A stretch of DNA of 64,000 bases from Coralloluteibacterium stylophorae (GTDB lineage Bacteria; Pseudomonadota; Gammaproteobacteria; Xanthomonadales; Xanthomonadaceae), in NCBI RefSeq assembly GCF_018122625.2, contig NZ_JAGQFT020000001.1, forward strand, positions 1 to 64,000. Reading direction: 5' to 3'. The notes under the pieces were generated by a model that ran no database searches, had not been told where the DNA came from, and saw only the letters and a list, made by a program, of their open reading frames with translations. Of the stretch, positions 48,302 to 58,630 are shown in pieces. Positions within the stretch are counted from its first letter, which is position 1; each line of letters opens with the position of its first letter. The position numbers and the translations under genes were made by a program.

Positions 48302-49198
48302 CGAGCCGTCTCCGTTCCAGTGGCCGCGGATGCGGCGCTGGAGCTTCCGATGTCCACTGCGATGGCGCCGTGCAGGCTCGCCTCCGGATGCCGCGGGCCG
48401 TGCAGGCTGGAGAGGCGGAGGAGGGGACGCGGGCGCCGGGCACGGGCGTTGGGGAAAGGGGACCCGGGGTGCGGGGAAGGCACCGGCTGGCGCATCACTG
48501 CGAGGGCTGCGCCGGCGCCCGCGTAAGCCGCAAAGCATGCGCGGCGCGTCGCCGTGCGCCATGTGACGAAGGTGATGGTCGCCTGTCGGGACGTTCCCGA
48601 CACGCTGTCGGGGCACGGCGCCCGGCCGCCCCAGCCCGGCGCGCCCGCGTCCGCCTGCCAGAGGCTCCGGCGAGCGCACCGGCGAGGCGGTGTGCTCGTT
48701 CGTCGCGGTCGTGTCCGCCGTCGGTGCCGCGACCGCGATCGCGGCCCTGGTCCCCCGGGCGTCATCCATCTCCGGCTCGATACCCGCGGCAGGACGCCGG
48801 CCTCGCTGCTCCGGCGCCGTCGCATCGACGGAATCACAGCCGCGGAGCCTGGCGTCACGAGGTGGCGGCACAGGCAGGGTGGGCTGGAGCTTCCGCCGCG
48901 GCCCGCCACCCCCTCCCCGGCACCGGCTCTCGTCGCGGGTCTGCGGATTCGAGGCGGTACTGCCGGGCGACGCCGGGCCGCGGACGACCGCGCCCGACAT
49001 GCTCCTGGAGCCCAGCCGCGCCGCCGCGGTCGGGGGCGCTGCGGCCGTGCATGGGGACGCAGCGGGGCCGGGATGATGCGGGACGACTTGGCCGCGCCGT
49101 CACCGCACCGGAGTCATGATCCGTGGTCGCCGGCGGCGCGTCCTGGATAGATCGTCGCGTGGCGTCCTCCCTTCCTCCATCGCCGCAAGGAGTCAGCC
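48302..49198. other. 897-base gap without a recognisable gene
   Basis: This long stretch has open frames on both strands only because of its GC content; none shows a domain, signal peptide or ribosome site I trust. It carries the promoter of the flavin reductase gene on the left and of the aldo/keto reductase on the right. No hairpin repeats of the family seen elsewhere occur here. It could hold a decayed gene. Confidence 0.5.
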
Positions 49199-50194
<996 letters not shown>

Positions 50195-50513
50195 GGGCCA
50201 CGCCCGGCCGATCCGCGCATCGCAACGGACCGGATTGTGTAGCGTCGTGAGTGGATGCGCGAGGCGGAGTAGGCGGCGCTCGTCATCTCGCGCGGCACCG
50301 AAGTCAGAACGCTGAAAGCACGGCGACCGCCATGCATGCGATTCCACGAGCCCAGGAGCCCGCCGACCGACAGCAGGATCGGGGAGGGCGCGCGAGGTGC
50401 GAGCGCCAAGGCGCCGAGGGAGGTGATCAACGCGATCAAGTGGAGGCAGATGCCCACCACAACCCACCTGTGCGGCAGGCGAGAGGCCCTCGAATCCGTA
50501 CGGGATGGCGCGC
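50195..50513. other. 319-base gap between converging genes
   Basis: No gene, repeat or clear terminator is recognised between the aldo/keto reductase and the NERD helicase, which converge here. Confidence 0.5.
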
Positions 50514-52418
50514 TCATGCCATCCCCTCCATGGATCCCTCGGTCGCACGCCGCCTGCATCCCGGCGCGGTCGCGGAGTTCGTGCCCGCCGGGGCAGCCGC
50601 TCCGCCGTTGGTGCGCGTCACCACCAGCCTCCCCATCGCGCGCGTCATCCCGACATAGACCAGCCGCGCCTCGGTCGTGGCGTCGGTGGGCTCGCGGGGC
50701 GGGTCGCCCAGGCCCAGCAGGAACACGGAGTCGAACTCCAGGCCTTTGCTGGAATGCAGGGTCACCAGCTTCACGGCGGGCGGGCCGTCGAAGAGGGTGC
50801 TCTTGCCGCGCGGAGTGCTGGCGCTGCGCCAGGGCACGCCCAGCCGGGTCAGTTCGGTCTCCACCAGTACGCCATGGGTCCAGTGGTTGCGGTAGAGCAC
50901 GGCGATGTCGTTCGGATGCTGGCCGGACGCCAGGGCGTCGGCGATGCGCTGGGCGACGAGCTGGGCCTCATGGCGCGGCGAGGCGCACTCGATCACCTCG
51001 GGCGGCGGGCCGCGGCGGCCGGCGCTCTCGGGCGGGACGACGTGCGGCGAGTCCTCGTCGCCCTCGGTGCCGGCCAGGGCGTCGCCGGCGAAGGCCTTGG
51101 CCAGCGCCAGGATCTCCTGCGTGTTGCGGTAGTTGAGCCGCAGGATGGTGGTGCGCCCCTGGGCCTGGATGCCGACGCTGGCGAAGGTGAACTTCTTCCG
51201 CTTCGGCGCGGCGTAGATGGACTGGGCGTCGTCGTAGAGCAGCAGCAGCGAGTTGGTCGCCGGGTCCACCATGCGGGCGACCAGCTGCAGCCATTCGGGC
51301 TCGAAGTCGTGGCCTTCGTCGACCAGCACCGCGCCGTACTGGCCGGGCGGGATGGCGCCGGCGTCGACGCCGTCGATCACGGCCTGCACCTGGGCGGCGA
51401 AGAAGGCCCCGTCCGGCTTCGCCGGCCGCGCCGGGCCGCGCACGGCGTAGGTGCGCAGCATGTCGCCGCACCAGGCGTGGAAGGTGCGCACGCTGACCTT
51501 GGCCTGCAGGCCGCGGGCATCGATGAGCTGGGCCAGGCGCGCGGCGAGCGTGCGGTTGTAGCAGAGCACCAGGATCGGCCGCTGGCTCGCCTGGGCGAGG
51601 TGCAGGCAACGGTAGCCGAGGATCATGGTCTTGCCGCTGCCGGCGACGCCATGGATGACGCGATGGCCGTCGCCGAGCGAGCGCGCGAGCTGTTCCTGCT
51701 GCAGGTCCATGACACGGACCAGGTCGGGCACCCCGATCGCGTCGTTGCCGGACTGGTCGCTACCGAAGATGTCGTCCTGCACCGGCGATGTCACCCGGAT
51801 CTCCGGGAACAGGTGCCAGCGGATGCGGTCGATCTGCGGGAGCGTCAGCGCCTGCCAGAAGTAGGCGTCGAACATCGTCCACAGGCGCTCCTGGAACTCC
51901 TCGGCGTCGGTGGATTCGAGCATCTCGTCGCGGCAGACGACGCAGTCGGGCGGAAGCACGTGCTCGAGCCCATGGGCATCGAACTGGGCGCGGGTGATGT
52001 GGGTCAGCACCACGCCGTGGCCGATCGGCACCATCAGCTTGCCGGCGTGGCGGTGGTCGGAGAGGTGGCGCAGGGCGGGGTCGCGCTCGAGCGCCGTCTT
52101 CAGTTCGAGCGCATAGGCGCGGGCCTGGGCGAGCGGGTTGGCGACGCTGACCAGGCCGCGCTCGGTGGCGATGCGCGCGGAGGCCCTGTCGATGTGGTGC
52201 AGGGTCTCGAGCTTCCAGTCCTTGACCTCGAGCACCAGCAGGCCGCGGTTGGGATGCAGGAGCACGAAGTCCGGCTGCCGGCGCCTGGGCCCGACCGGCA
52301 GGTCGTACCAGACGAGGTAGTCGTCCTCGAGCTTCTCCTCGAGCCGCAGCGCGAACCGGCGCTCGCCCGCGGTCATGCGCGGCAGGCAGGTGTTCCGTCC
52401 TGGAATGAAGGTGGCCAT
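50514..52418 (-). CDS. NERD nuclease-UvrD/Rep helicase fusion
   Basis: Protein of 634 residues. The N-terminal NERD domain (about 1-140) has a PD-(D/E)xK-like pattern: PDFVLL then LLVLEVKDW. A UvrD/Rep-type superfamily 1 helicase follows: Walker A VAGSGKT (near residue 260), Walker B VLVDEGHDF, LLLLYDDAQSIY, LRLNYRNTQEI, VKLVTLHSSKGLEFD and RLVYVGMTRA. Such fusions are thought to process DNA in repair or to act in defence against foreign DNA; this one has no companion defence genes. ATG 52418 is preceded by TTTGGGGGCG; a TTG at 52430 is also open. Confidence 0.92.
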   Translation of the reverse strand: MATFIPGRNTCLPRMTAGERRFALRLEEKLEDDYLVWYDLPVGPRRRQPDFVLLHPNRGLLVLEVKDWKLETLHHIDRASARIATERGLVSVANPLAQARAYALELKTALERDPALRHLSDHRHAGKLMVPIGHGVVLTHITRAQFDAHGLEHVLPPDCVVCRDEMLESTDAEEFQERLWTMFDAYFWQALTLPQIDRIRWHLFPEIRVTSPVQDDIFGSDQSGNDAIGVPDLVRVMDLQQEQLARSLGDGHRVIHGVAGSGKTMILGYRCLHLAQASQRPILVLCYNRTLAARLAQLIDARGLQAKVSVRTFHAWCGDMLRTYAVRGPARPAKPDGAFFAAQVQAVIDGVDAGAIPPGQYGAVLVDEGHDFEPEWLQLVARMVDPATNSLLLLYDDAQSIYAAPKRKKFTFASVGIQAQGRTTILRLNYRNTQEILALAKAFAGDALAGTEGDEDSPHVVPPESAGRRGPPPEVIECASPRHEAQLVAQRIADALASGQHPNDIAVLYRNHWTHGVLVETELTRLGVPWRSASTPRGKSTLFDGPPAVKLVTLHSSKGLEFDSVFLLGLGDPPREPTDATTEARLVYVGMTRAMGRLVVTRTNGGAAAPAGTNSATAPGCRRRATEGSMEGMA

Positions 52419-52611
52419 CCACGCCCCCAAAGTGGCATCCGTCCATGGCAGACGGAGAGATGTGCCACATCGTGGTGCGGGCTGCCTATCGGGGGATGCC
52501 CGACATGCCGGCGTCCTGCCGTCAGCCGGGGAGCCGGTGCCGGTCCGACACGTCCGCGCGCGTTGCGCCCGCCCTCATTCCGACTTCCGGCCAGGGGACA
52601 GGGCGGGCCGC

Positions 52612-53439
52612 CTAGGGCGCGGGCGCGGCCTGTTCGGTCCTGACGTGGCGCATGATCGCGAGGAAGGTGTCGGTCCAGATGCTGTCGCGATGGGCGGCGA
52701 GGTGGGCGAGGAGCTGCTCGTGGGCCTCGGTCGACACGCCGAGATGGTCGCCGCCGATGCCGTGGAAGGTCAGGTTGAGCATGGTGCCGCGGGCGACGGC
52801 GGCGTCGACCAGGGCGATCAGGTCGGCGCCGCTCGCGCCCACCGGCGCCTCGATGGTGACCGCCCAGGGATCGAGCGAGTCCATGTCCGGCGCGACCGCG
52901 CCGCGGCCGTACTTGATGGCGACGAATTCCGCGCGCACCTGGGGCAGGTAGCTGCCATCGGCGGCGACGGCGTCGCCGCAGGGCACGGTGAGGGTGCGTG
53001 CATCGCGGCCGTCGATCGCGTGCAGCATCACGTTGGCGAGCCGCACCTGCGCCGCCATCTGCGCGATGGTGATGCGGTCGAGGTCGACGTCGGGCGTCAC
53101 CCAGTCGCGCTCCGGCGCGCTGGCCGAGCACTGGTGGAAGAGCGTGTGGTTGCCGAGCTCATGGCCGCGCGCGGCGGCGGCGCGCCATTCGGGCAGGCGC
53201 GTGGCGACGGTGTCGCTGGCGAGGGTGAGATAGAAGCTGGCGCGAAGCCCGGCGCGGTCGAGCGCCGGGATGGCATGGTCGAGCTGCGAGGGCAGGGCGT
53301 CGTCGTAGGCGAGGCTGACGGCGGCCCTGGCGCCGCCGGGCCAGGCGAAGCCGTCGGCACGTGCCGGGACGGCCGCGAGGAGCATCGACGCGAACGCCAG
53401 CGCCCCGCCCGCTGCGACCCGGCGCGCGCGTGCCGTCAC
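52612..53439 (-). CDS. polysaccharide deacetylase family protein
   Basis: Secreted carbohydrate esterase 4-like (NodB-fold) protein of 275 residues with a signal peptide ending VPARA. Motif 1 reads SLAYDDALPSQLDHAI, where TFDDG is usual: both aspartates remain, but the final Gly is Ala. Motif 2 is HELGNHTLFHQ, with both metal histidines in place. LNLTFHGIGG matches the last motif. It probably removes acetyl groups from a sugar chain in the periplasm. The GTG start at 53439 overlaps the GH3 stop by GTGA, so it is translated with the glucosidase as the last gene of the operon. Confidence 0.9.
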   Translation of the reverse strand: MTARARRVAAGGALAFASMLLAAVPARADGFAWPGGARAAVSLAYDDALPSQLDHAIPALDRAGLRASFYLTLASDTVATRLPEWRAAAARGHELGNHTLFHQCSASAPERDWVTPDVDLDRITIAQMAAQVRLANVMLHAIDGRDARTLTVPCGDAVAADGSYLPQVRAEFVAIKYGRGAVAPDMDSLDPWAVTIEAPVGASGADLIALVDAAVARGTMLNLTFHGIGGDHLGVSTEAHEQLLAHLAAHRDSIWTDTFLAIMRHVRTEQAAPAP

Positions 53440-56018
53440 TGCGCCAGCGTCCCGCAGTCGATCGCGCCGGACTCGTTCGCGGCGTCGACCGCGATGCGGA
53501 TGTCGGTGAAGGCGGCGGCGAACGGTGCATCGGCCTCGACGCTGAAGGGCACGTTGACGCTGTCGAGCTTGAGTCCGCGCTCGGCGAAGCACGACAGCGG
53601 CACCGTGACCGTGCGCTTCTGCCCGGCCTGCATGTCGGCGATCGCGGGGGCGAGATCGATGCCAGCGGCGCAGTCCTGGCCGCATTCCATCGCCAGGATC
53701 ACTTCGGACTCCGGGGCGTGCACCAGCTTCATGTCGAACTGCAGCGCGGCGTCGGAGGCCGCCATGGCATTGAGGTTGTCGCGCGAGGCGCTGCGCGAGA
53801 ACACGCGGGCCGGCTTCAGCCAGGTGACCTCCTTGGCGTCCTGCTGCACGTTGACCTGCACGGTGCGGACCTCGACGGCGGGCTCGGCCTCCGGCCAGCG
53901 CACGGTGGCGTTGAGGTCGTTGCCCAGCGCGCGCATCTCGCTGCCCGCGGCCAGGTGCATGGTGAAGGTCGGAGCGTCGGAGCCGCGGAAGATCGGCAGC
54001 GCGGTGGCTTCGCCGCAGGCCTCGACATCCGACACCGGCAGCTCGCCGAGGCGGGCCGGCTGCGCGTAGCTCAGGCCGTAGCCCGGCGCGAACTGCGCCT
54101 GCTCGCCCGGCTTCCAGCACGGGGTGCCGGGCCAGGGGAAGGTCAGGCGGCCGCGGAAGTCGAGCGACGCATCGCCCGCGGCCATCGGTGCGGCGACCCG
54201 GCCGCTGGCGTCGAGCGCGCCGCCGGCGCTGGCGAACAGCACATCGGTCACACCTTCGCCCTCGGTACCCGGCAGCCACGCGGCGACGAAGGCATCGGAG
54301 AGGTTGATCAGGTCGTTGGTGTAGAGCGGCCGGCCGGACAGGAACACGGTGACGACCGGCTTTCCGGTGGCCGCGGCGGCCTCGAGCACGGCGAGGTCCT
54401 CGGGATGGCGCTGGCTGTGGGTCAGCGTGTCCGACGACATGATGTCGCCGATGCCCTCGGCATAGGGGGTCTCGCCGATCACCGCCACGACTGCGTCGAA
54501 CTCCCGCGCCTCGACGTCCTTGCCGGTCTCGCTGAAGACCACGTGGTCGGGGCCCAGGCGCTTGCGCAGGGCATCGAGCAGGCTGGTGCCGTGCGGATAG
54601 TCGTCGTTGGTGTTGTCGGTGCCCTGCCAGGTCAGCGACCAGCCGCCGGCCATGTTGGAGAGGCTGTCGGCGCTCTTGCCGACCACCAGCACGCGCTGGC
54701 CCGCCTTCAGCGGCAGGGCGGCGTCGGCGTTCTTCATCAGCACCAGCGACTCGCGCACCGCGCGGCGGGCGAGTTCGGGATGGCGCAGGGCCTCCTCGTC
54801 GCCGGCGTAGCGGCTGTCGGAGGGCTTGTGCTCGAACAACCCGGCGCGCAGCTTGACGCGCAGGATGCGGCTGACCGCATCGTCGATGCGCGCTTCGGGA
54901 ATCTCGCCGCTGCGCACCTGGCGCACGGTGTTGTCGATGAAGGCCTTCCAGGCATCGGGCACCATCACCATGTCGATGCCCGCGTTGATCGCCTGCGCGC
55001 AGCTCGAGTCGGTGCAGCCGGGGAGCTGGCCGATGCCGTTCCAGTCGGAGACCACGAAACCGTCGAAGCCCATCTTCTCCTTGAGCGCGCCGGTGAGCAG
55101 CGGCCCGGCGCCGTGCATCTTGCCGTAGTCGACGCCGCCTTCCTCGTCGTGCCAGCTGCTGAAGGACGCCATCACCGTCTGCGCACCAGCCTCGAGCGCG
55201 CCGAAGTAGCCCTGGCCGTGGACGTTGATCATCTCGGCCTTCGACACCAGCGCGTTGCCCTGGTCGCGGCCCTGGTCGGTGGCACCGTCGCCGATGAAAT
55301 GCTTGGCGGTGGCGACCACGCTGCCCTCGCTGCCGAGCGTGTCCTGCAGGCCCTGGACGGCGGCGACGGCGTAGTCGTGCACCAGTTCCCCGCTGGCCGA
55401 GTAGCTCTCGTAGGTGCGGCCCCAGCGCGGATCCTGGGCGACGGCGACGGTGGGCGCGAACACCCAGGTGATGCCGGTCGCACGCGTGGCGTGCGCGGTG
55501 GCGCGGGCGATCTCGCGGATCAGCGCCGGATCGTGCGCGGCGCCCAGGCCGATGTTGTGCGGGAACAGCGTCGCGCCGAACACGTTGCTGTGGCCGTGCA
55601 TCGCGTCGGTGCCCCAGATGATCGGCACCGGCGTCTTCGCGTCGGTCGACATCGACGCCTCGTAGTAGGCGTCGGCCAGTTCCACCCAGTCCTGCACGGA
55701 AGCGCGCTTCTCCATCCCGGGCCACGAACCGCCGCCGTTGAGCACCGAGCCGATGTGGTGGCGGCGGACCTCCTCCGGGGTGATCGACTTGATCTCCGGC
55801 TGGGTCATCTGCCCGACCTTCTGCTCGAGCGTCATCCCGGCGAGGATGCGGGCGACCTCCTTCTCGATGTCCGCGTCGGTGGCGACGGCGCTCTGGATGC
55901 GCGGCCAGTCCTTCAGCGGGGCTCCGTCCTGCCGGGCGTGGACGGCGGAGGCGCCGAGGGCGAGGGCGGCGATCAGGCTGGCGTGGAGCAGGGTGGGGCG
56001 CACGGGGTTCACATGCAT
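53436..56018 (-). CDS. GH3 beta-glucosidase / exo-beta-glucanase
   Basis: Secreted glycoside hydrolase family 3 enzyme of 860 residues with a signal peptide ending AVHA. The nucleophile Asp lies in GFDGFVVSDWNGI; AKHFIGDGAT and the GETPYAEG region are also typical, and the C-terminal extra beta-domain (after about residue 640) makes it like the ExoP exo-1,3/1,4-beta-glucanases of marine and soil bacteria. It should release glucose from beta-glucan oligomers in the periplasm. ATG 56018 directly follows GGAG; the in-frame GTG two codons later has better spacing to that site and may be the real start. Confidence 0.94.
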   Translation of the reverse strand: MHVNPVRPTLLHASLIAALALGASAVHARQDGAPLKDWPRIQSAVATDADIEKEVARILAGMTLEQKVGQMTQPEIKSITPEEVRRHHIGSVLNGGGSWPGMEKRASVQDWVELADAYYEASMSTDAKTPVPIIWGTDAMHGHSNVFGATLFPHNIGLGAAHDPALIREIARATAHATRATGITWVFAPTVAVAQDPRWGRTYESYSASGELVHDYAVAAVQGLQDTLGSEGSVVATAKHFIGDGATDQGRDQGNALVSKAEMINVHGQGYFGALEAGAQTVMASFSSWHDEEGGVDYGKMHGAGPLLTGALKEKMGFDGFVVSDWNGIGQLPGCTDSSCAQAINAGIDMVMVPDAWKAFIDNTVRQVRSGEIPEARIDDAVSRILRVKLRAGLFEHKPSDSRYAGDEEALRHPELARRAVRESLVLMKNADAALPLKAGQRVLVVGKSADSLSNMAGGWSLTWQGTDNTNDDYPHGTSLLDALRKRLGPDHVVFSETGKDVEAREFDAVVAVIGETPYAEGIGDIMSSDTLTHSQRHPEDLAVLEAAAATGKPVVTVFLSGRPLYTNDLINLSDAFVAAWLPGTEGEGVTDVLFASAGGALDASGRVAAPMAAGDASLDFRGRLTFPWPGTPCWKPGEQAQFAPGYGLSYAQPARLGELPVSDVEACGEATALPIFRGSDAPTFTMHLAAGSEMRALGNDLNATVRWPEAEPAVEVRTVQVNVQQDAKEVTWLKPARVFSRSASRDNLNAMAASDAALQFDMKLVHAPESEVILAMECGQDCAAGIDLAPAIADMQAGQKRTVTVPLSCFAERGLKLDSVNVPFSVEADAPFAAAFTDIRIAVDAANESGAIDCGTLAQ

Positions 56019-56033
56019 CTCCAGGGTTGGCGT

Positions 56034-56093
56034 GTCGACCGGGGAAGGTCGACGGTGGGTGTCCGATGCCGTGCGGCTCCAGGCCGCGCGGCA
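56034..56093 (-). other. two hairpins in the halogenase-GH3 gap
   Basis: GTCGACC-GGGGAA-GGTCGAC (56034-56053) and TGCCGTGCGGC-TCCAG-GCCGCGCGGCA (56067-56093) form stems in the 82-base gap between the halogenase stop and the GH3 start. They may block 3'-to-5' decay or partly stop transcription, uncoupling GH3 from the upstream genes. No T-run. Confidence 0.6.
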
Positions 56094-56100
56094 CCGCGTG

Positions 56101-57597
56101 CTACGGCGTCGGGCGCGCGGCGGCGCAGTACTGCTCGACGTAGGTCTGGTGCGGCGGAAGCTGGGCGAGGGTGCGTTCGATCCCGGCACGGATGCCGTTG
56201 AGGAAGCCGCCGAGCTCCTGGTCGCCCATCAGGTCGGCGACCGGGTGGCGCTGCTCCGGCACCAGGCCCTGGCCGAGCATCACCTGCGTCCACGAACTCT
56301 CGGTGAAGAGTTCGCCCGGTGCGCGGAAGACACGGCCGGTCTCGCGGAAGAGATCGATGCGGTGGCGCAGCGACGCCGGGATCTCCATCTCGCGGCAGGT
56401 ACGCCAGAACGGCGTGTCGGCACGGCGGGTCACGTGGTAGTGCAGGATCAGGAAGTCGCGGATGTGCTCGACCTCGCCCGCCACCTGGCGGTTGTACTCG
56501 GCGACGTCGGCCGGGCTGATGCCGTTGCCCGGGAACATCTGCAGCAGGCGCAGGATGCCGCGCTGGATCAGGTGGATGCTGGTGGATTCGAGCGGCTCCA
56601 GGAAGCCGCTGGACAGGCCGATCGCGACGCAGTTGCCGGACCAGGCCTGGTGGCGCTGGCAGGGCTTGAAGCGGATCAGGCGCGGCTCGGCGAGCGGGCT
56701 GCCCTCGATCTGCTCGAGCAGCGTGCGCGTGGCGGTGTCGTCGTCCATGAAGCGGCTGCCGAACACGATGCCGTTGCCGATGCGGTGCTGCAGCGGGATG
56801 CGCCAGCGCCAGCCGGCGCCGTGCGCCACGACCCGGGTGTAGGGCACCGCCGGGCCGACCGCCTCGGTCTGCACTGCCACCGCGCTGTCGCAGTGCAGCC
56901 AGTGCGACCAGTCCTCCACGCCGACGCCGAGCGCCTGCCCGATCAGCAGCGCGCGGAAGCCGGTGCAGTCGATGAAGAGGTCGCCTTCGATCTCGTCGCC
57001 GGAGGCGAGCCTGAGCGAGCGGATGCGGCCTGCGTCGCGGTCGGCCCGCACCTCGGCGATGCGGCCCTCCACGCGCCTGACGCCGTAGCGCTCGGAGAAG
57101 TCGCGCAGGAACCTCGCATAGACGCTGGCGTCGATGTGGAAGGCGTAGTTCATGCCCTGCTTGGGCAGGTGCGCGAACCGGTTCTCCTGCGCGGCGCGGA
57201 GTTCCAGGCAGTAGTCGCCGAACTCGGTCGCCAGGCCGCGCTCGCGGCCTTTCAGCCAGAAGTGCTGGAAGCCGGCGGTCCAGTGGTCCTTGCCGGTGAC
57301 GCCGAAGGAGTGGATGTAGTCCTCGCCGACGTCGCGCCAGTTCTCGAAGCTGATGCCGAGCTTGAAGGTCGCGTTGGTGGCGGCCATGAAGGCCTGCTCG
57401 TTGATCTCGAGCAGGCGGTGGTAGGTGACGATGGTCGGGATGGTCGATTCGCCCACGCCGACCGTGCCGATCTCCTCGGACTCGACCAGGGTGATGTCGA
57501 GGATCTTGCCGAGCGTCCGCGCCAGCGCCGCCGCCGTCATCCAGCCGGCGGTCCCGCCGCCGGCGATCACGATCCGCCTGATCGGGGTCTGTTCCAC
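56101..57597 (-). CDS. flavin-dependent tryptophan halogenase family protein
   Basis: Protein of 498 residues with all hallmarks of an FADH2-dependent halogenase: GGGTAGW at residues 13-19, catalytic K79 (FKLGISF), the WRWRIP motif at 263-268 and the E337 in PLEST, which matches the catalytic Glu of PrnA. Family enzymes chlorinate or brominate electron-rich aromatics such as tryptophan or indole. This clade occurs with TonB receptors, SapC and cupins rather than in antibiotic clusters, and characterised Xanthomonas relatives prefer bromide (knowledge of the family); the substrate here is open. It ends 10 bases before the cupin gene's stop boundary, in the same operon. Confidence 0.94.
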   Translation of the reverse strand: MEQTPIRRIVIAGGGTAGWMTAAALARTLGKILDITLVESEEIGTVGVGESTIPTIVTYHRLLEINEQAFMAATNATFKLGISFENWRDVGEDYIHSFGVTGKDHWTAGFQHFWLKGRERGLATEFGDYCLELRAAQENRFAHLPKQGMNYAFHIDASVYARFLRDFSERYGVRRVEGRIAEVRADRDAGRIRSLRLASGDEIEGDLFIDCTGFRALLIGQALGVGVEDWSHWLHCDSAVAVQTEAVGPAVPYTRVVAHGAGWRWRIPLQHRIGNGIVFGSRFMDDDTATRTLLEQIEGSPLAEPRLIRFKPCQRHQAWSGNCVAIGLSSGFLEPLESTSIHLIQRGILRLLQMFPGNGISPADVAEYNRQVAGEVEHIRDFLILHYHVTRRADTPFWRTCREMEIPASLRHRIDLFRETGRVFRAPGELFTESSWTQVMLGQGLVPEQRHPVADLMGDQELGGFLNGIRAGIERTLAQLPPHQTYVEQYCAAARPTP

Positions 57598-57607
57598 GTC
57601 CGCGTCC

Positions 57608-58630
57608 TCAGCGGTTGAGTCGCTGCAGGAGACGCGCGCGCAGCTCGCGGGCGCGGGTCTCGTCCATCGGGGTGGCCAGCGCGCGGCGCGCGGGGCCGGG
57701 GATGTGGTCGGCCATCGCCTCGCCGGGCTCGAACACGTAGTGGCGGAACACCTCCTGCCATGTCGCGCGCTGCTCGGGCGGGAGGTCGCGCACGCTCATG
57801 ATCGCCAGCATCAGTGCGTTCATCGGCGTGTCCATCCACGCCGGCGCCTGCCGCCACCAGTAGTTGACCAGCACGTTGAAGCCCGCCAGTGCCTCCATGT
57901 GGTGCCACCACATGCTGGGGATCAGCACCGCGTCGCCGGGACCGAGCTCGGCGGTCCGCGCGTGGCGCATGGCCTCGGCGAACCGCGGGAAGCGCTCGAG
58001 GTCGGGCGCGGCGAAATCCACCAGGCTGATCGGCTGCCCTGCGGGGGTGAAGTCCAACGGCCCGACGTAGAGATTCGCGAGCTGGTCCGGCGGGAACAGG
58101 GTCACCCGACGCCGTCCGGCGACCACGCAGGCGAGGTTGTCCGGCACGTCCTGGTGCGCCGAGATCCGCGTGCGGTTGCCGATCCAGATGCTGGCGAGCG
58201 GGTCGCGGCCGCCGAGGTCGAGGTCGTTCTCGCCACGGAAGCCGGGCAACCAGGTGTCGATGGTGGTCGAGCCGACATAGATGGCCGGCGGCGCGGCCTC
58301 GTCGAGGTACTTGAGCAGGGTCTTCAGCGCCACCGGCAGCGGCACCTTTTCCTGGCGGAAGTTGAACGCGCTGAGGTCGGTGTTGTAGCCGAAGCGGCCG
58401 TCGATCGTCGGCGGGCCCACGGTCGCGACCACGGGGGCGGCGCCGGGCCGCGCGAAACGCTGCAGGTAGGCGACCGCGGCCTCGGCCGACTCGCCGCCGG
58501 CCCGCGCCATCGGCCAGTGCGCGACCAGTCCGCGCAGGACGACCGGCTCGGCCGAACGCAGCAGGTCGTCGGACAGCGCATCCGGACCGGCATGCGCGAG
58601 TTCGCGGATGGGTTCAGCGCCGGGCAGCAT
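57608..58630 (-). CDS. cupin-like (JmjC-type) protein
   Basis: Protein of 340 residues of the cupin_8/JmjC group, Fe(II)/2-oxoglutarate-type hydroxylase fold. Iron ligands H159 and D161 (SAHQDVPDN) and a distal His at 243/244 (SMWWHHMEAL) are visible. VAGRRRVTLFPPDQLANLY is the family's central beta motif. It is always found with SapC and halogenase in this kind of locus, so the three probably act on the same molecule (inference). Its start overlaps the last 17 bases of the SapC gene, suggesting coupling. Confidence 0.9.
   Translation of the reverse strand: MLPGAEPIRELAHAGPDALSDDLLRSAEPVVLRGLVAHWPMARAGGESAEAAVAYLQRFARPGAAPVVATVGPPTIDGRFGYNTDLSAFNFRQEKVPLPVALKTLLKYLDEAAPPAIYVGSTTIDTWLPGFRGENDLDLGGRDPLASIWIGNRTRISAHQDVPDNLACVVAGRRRVTLFPPDQLANLYVGPLDFTPAGQPISLVDFAAPDLERFPRFAEAMRHARTAELGPGDAVLIPSMWWHHMEALAGFNVLVNYWWRQAPAWMDTPMNALMLAIMSVRDLPPEQRATWQEVFRHYVFEPGEAMADHIPGPARRALATPMDETRARELRARLLQRLNR

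Noticed and set aside
48302-49000. Upstream extension of the flavin reductase (about 230 extra residues)
   Set aside because: The extension has no domain, is low-complexity, and the family starts at the ATG at 48301.
52612-56094. One very long minus-strand frame spanning deacetylase and antisense-like sequence (about 1160 residues)
   Set aside because: Only the last 275 residues form a real protein; the rest is a GC-driven shadow of the GH3 gene in another frame.
56101-57597. Halogenase as part of an antibiotic biosynthesis cluster
   Set aside because: No NRPS, PKS or tailoring genes are nearby; the neighbours are TonB receptor, SapC, cupin and glycosidases.
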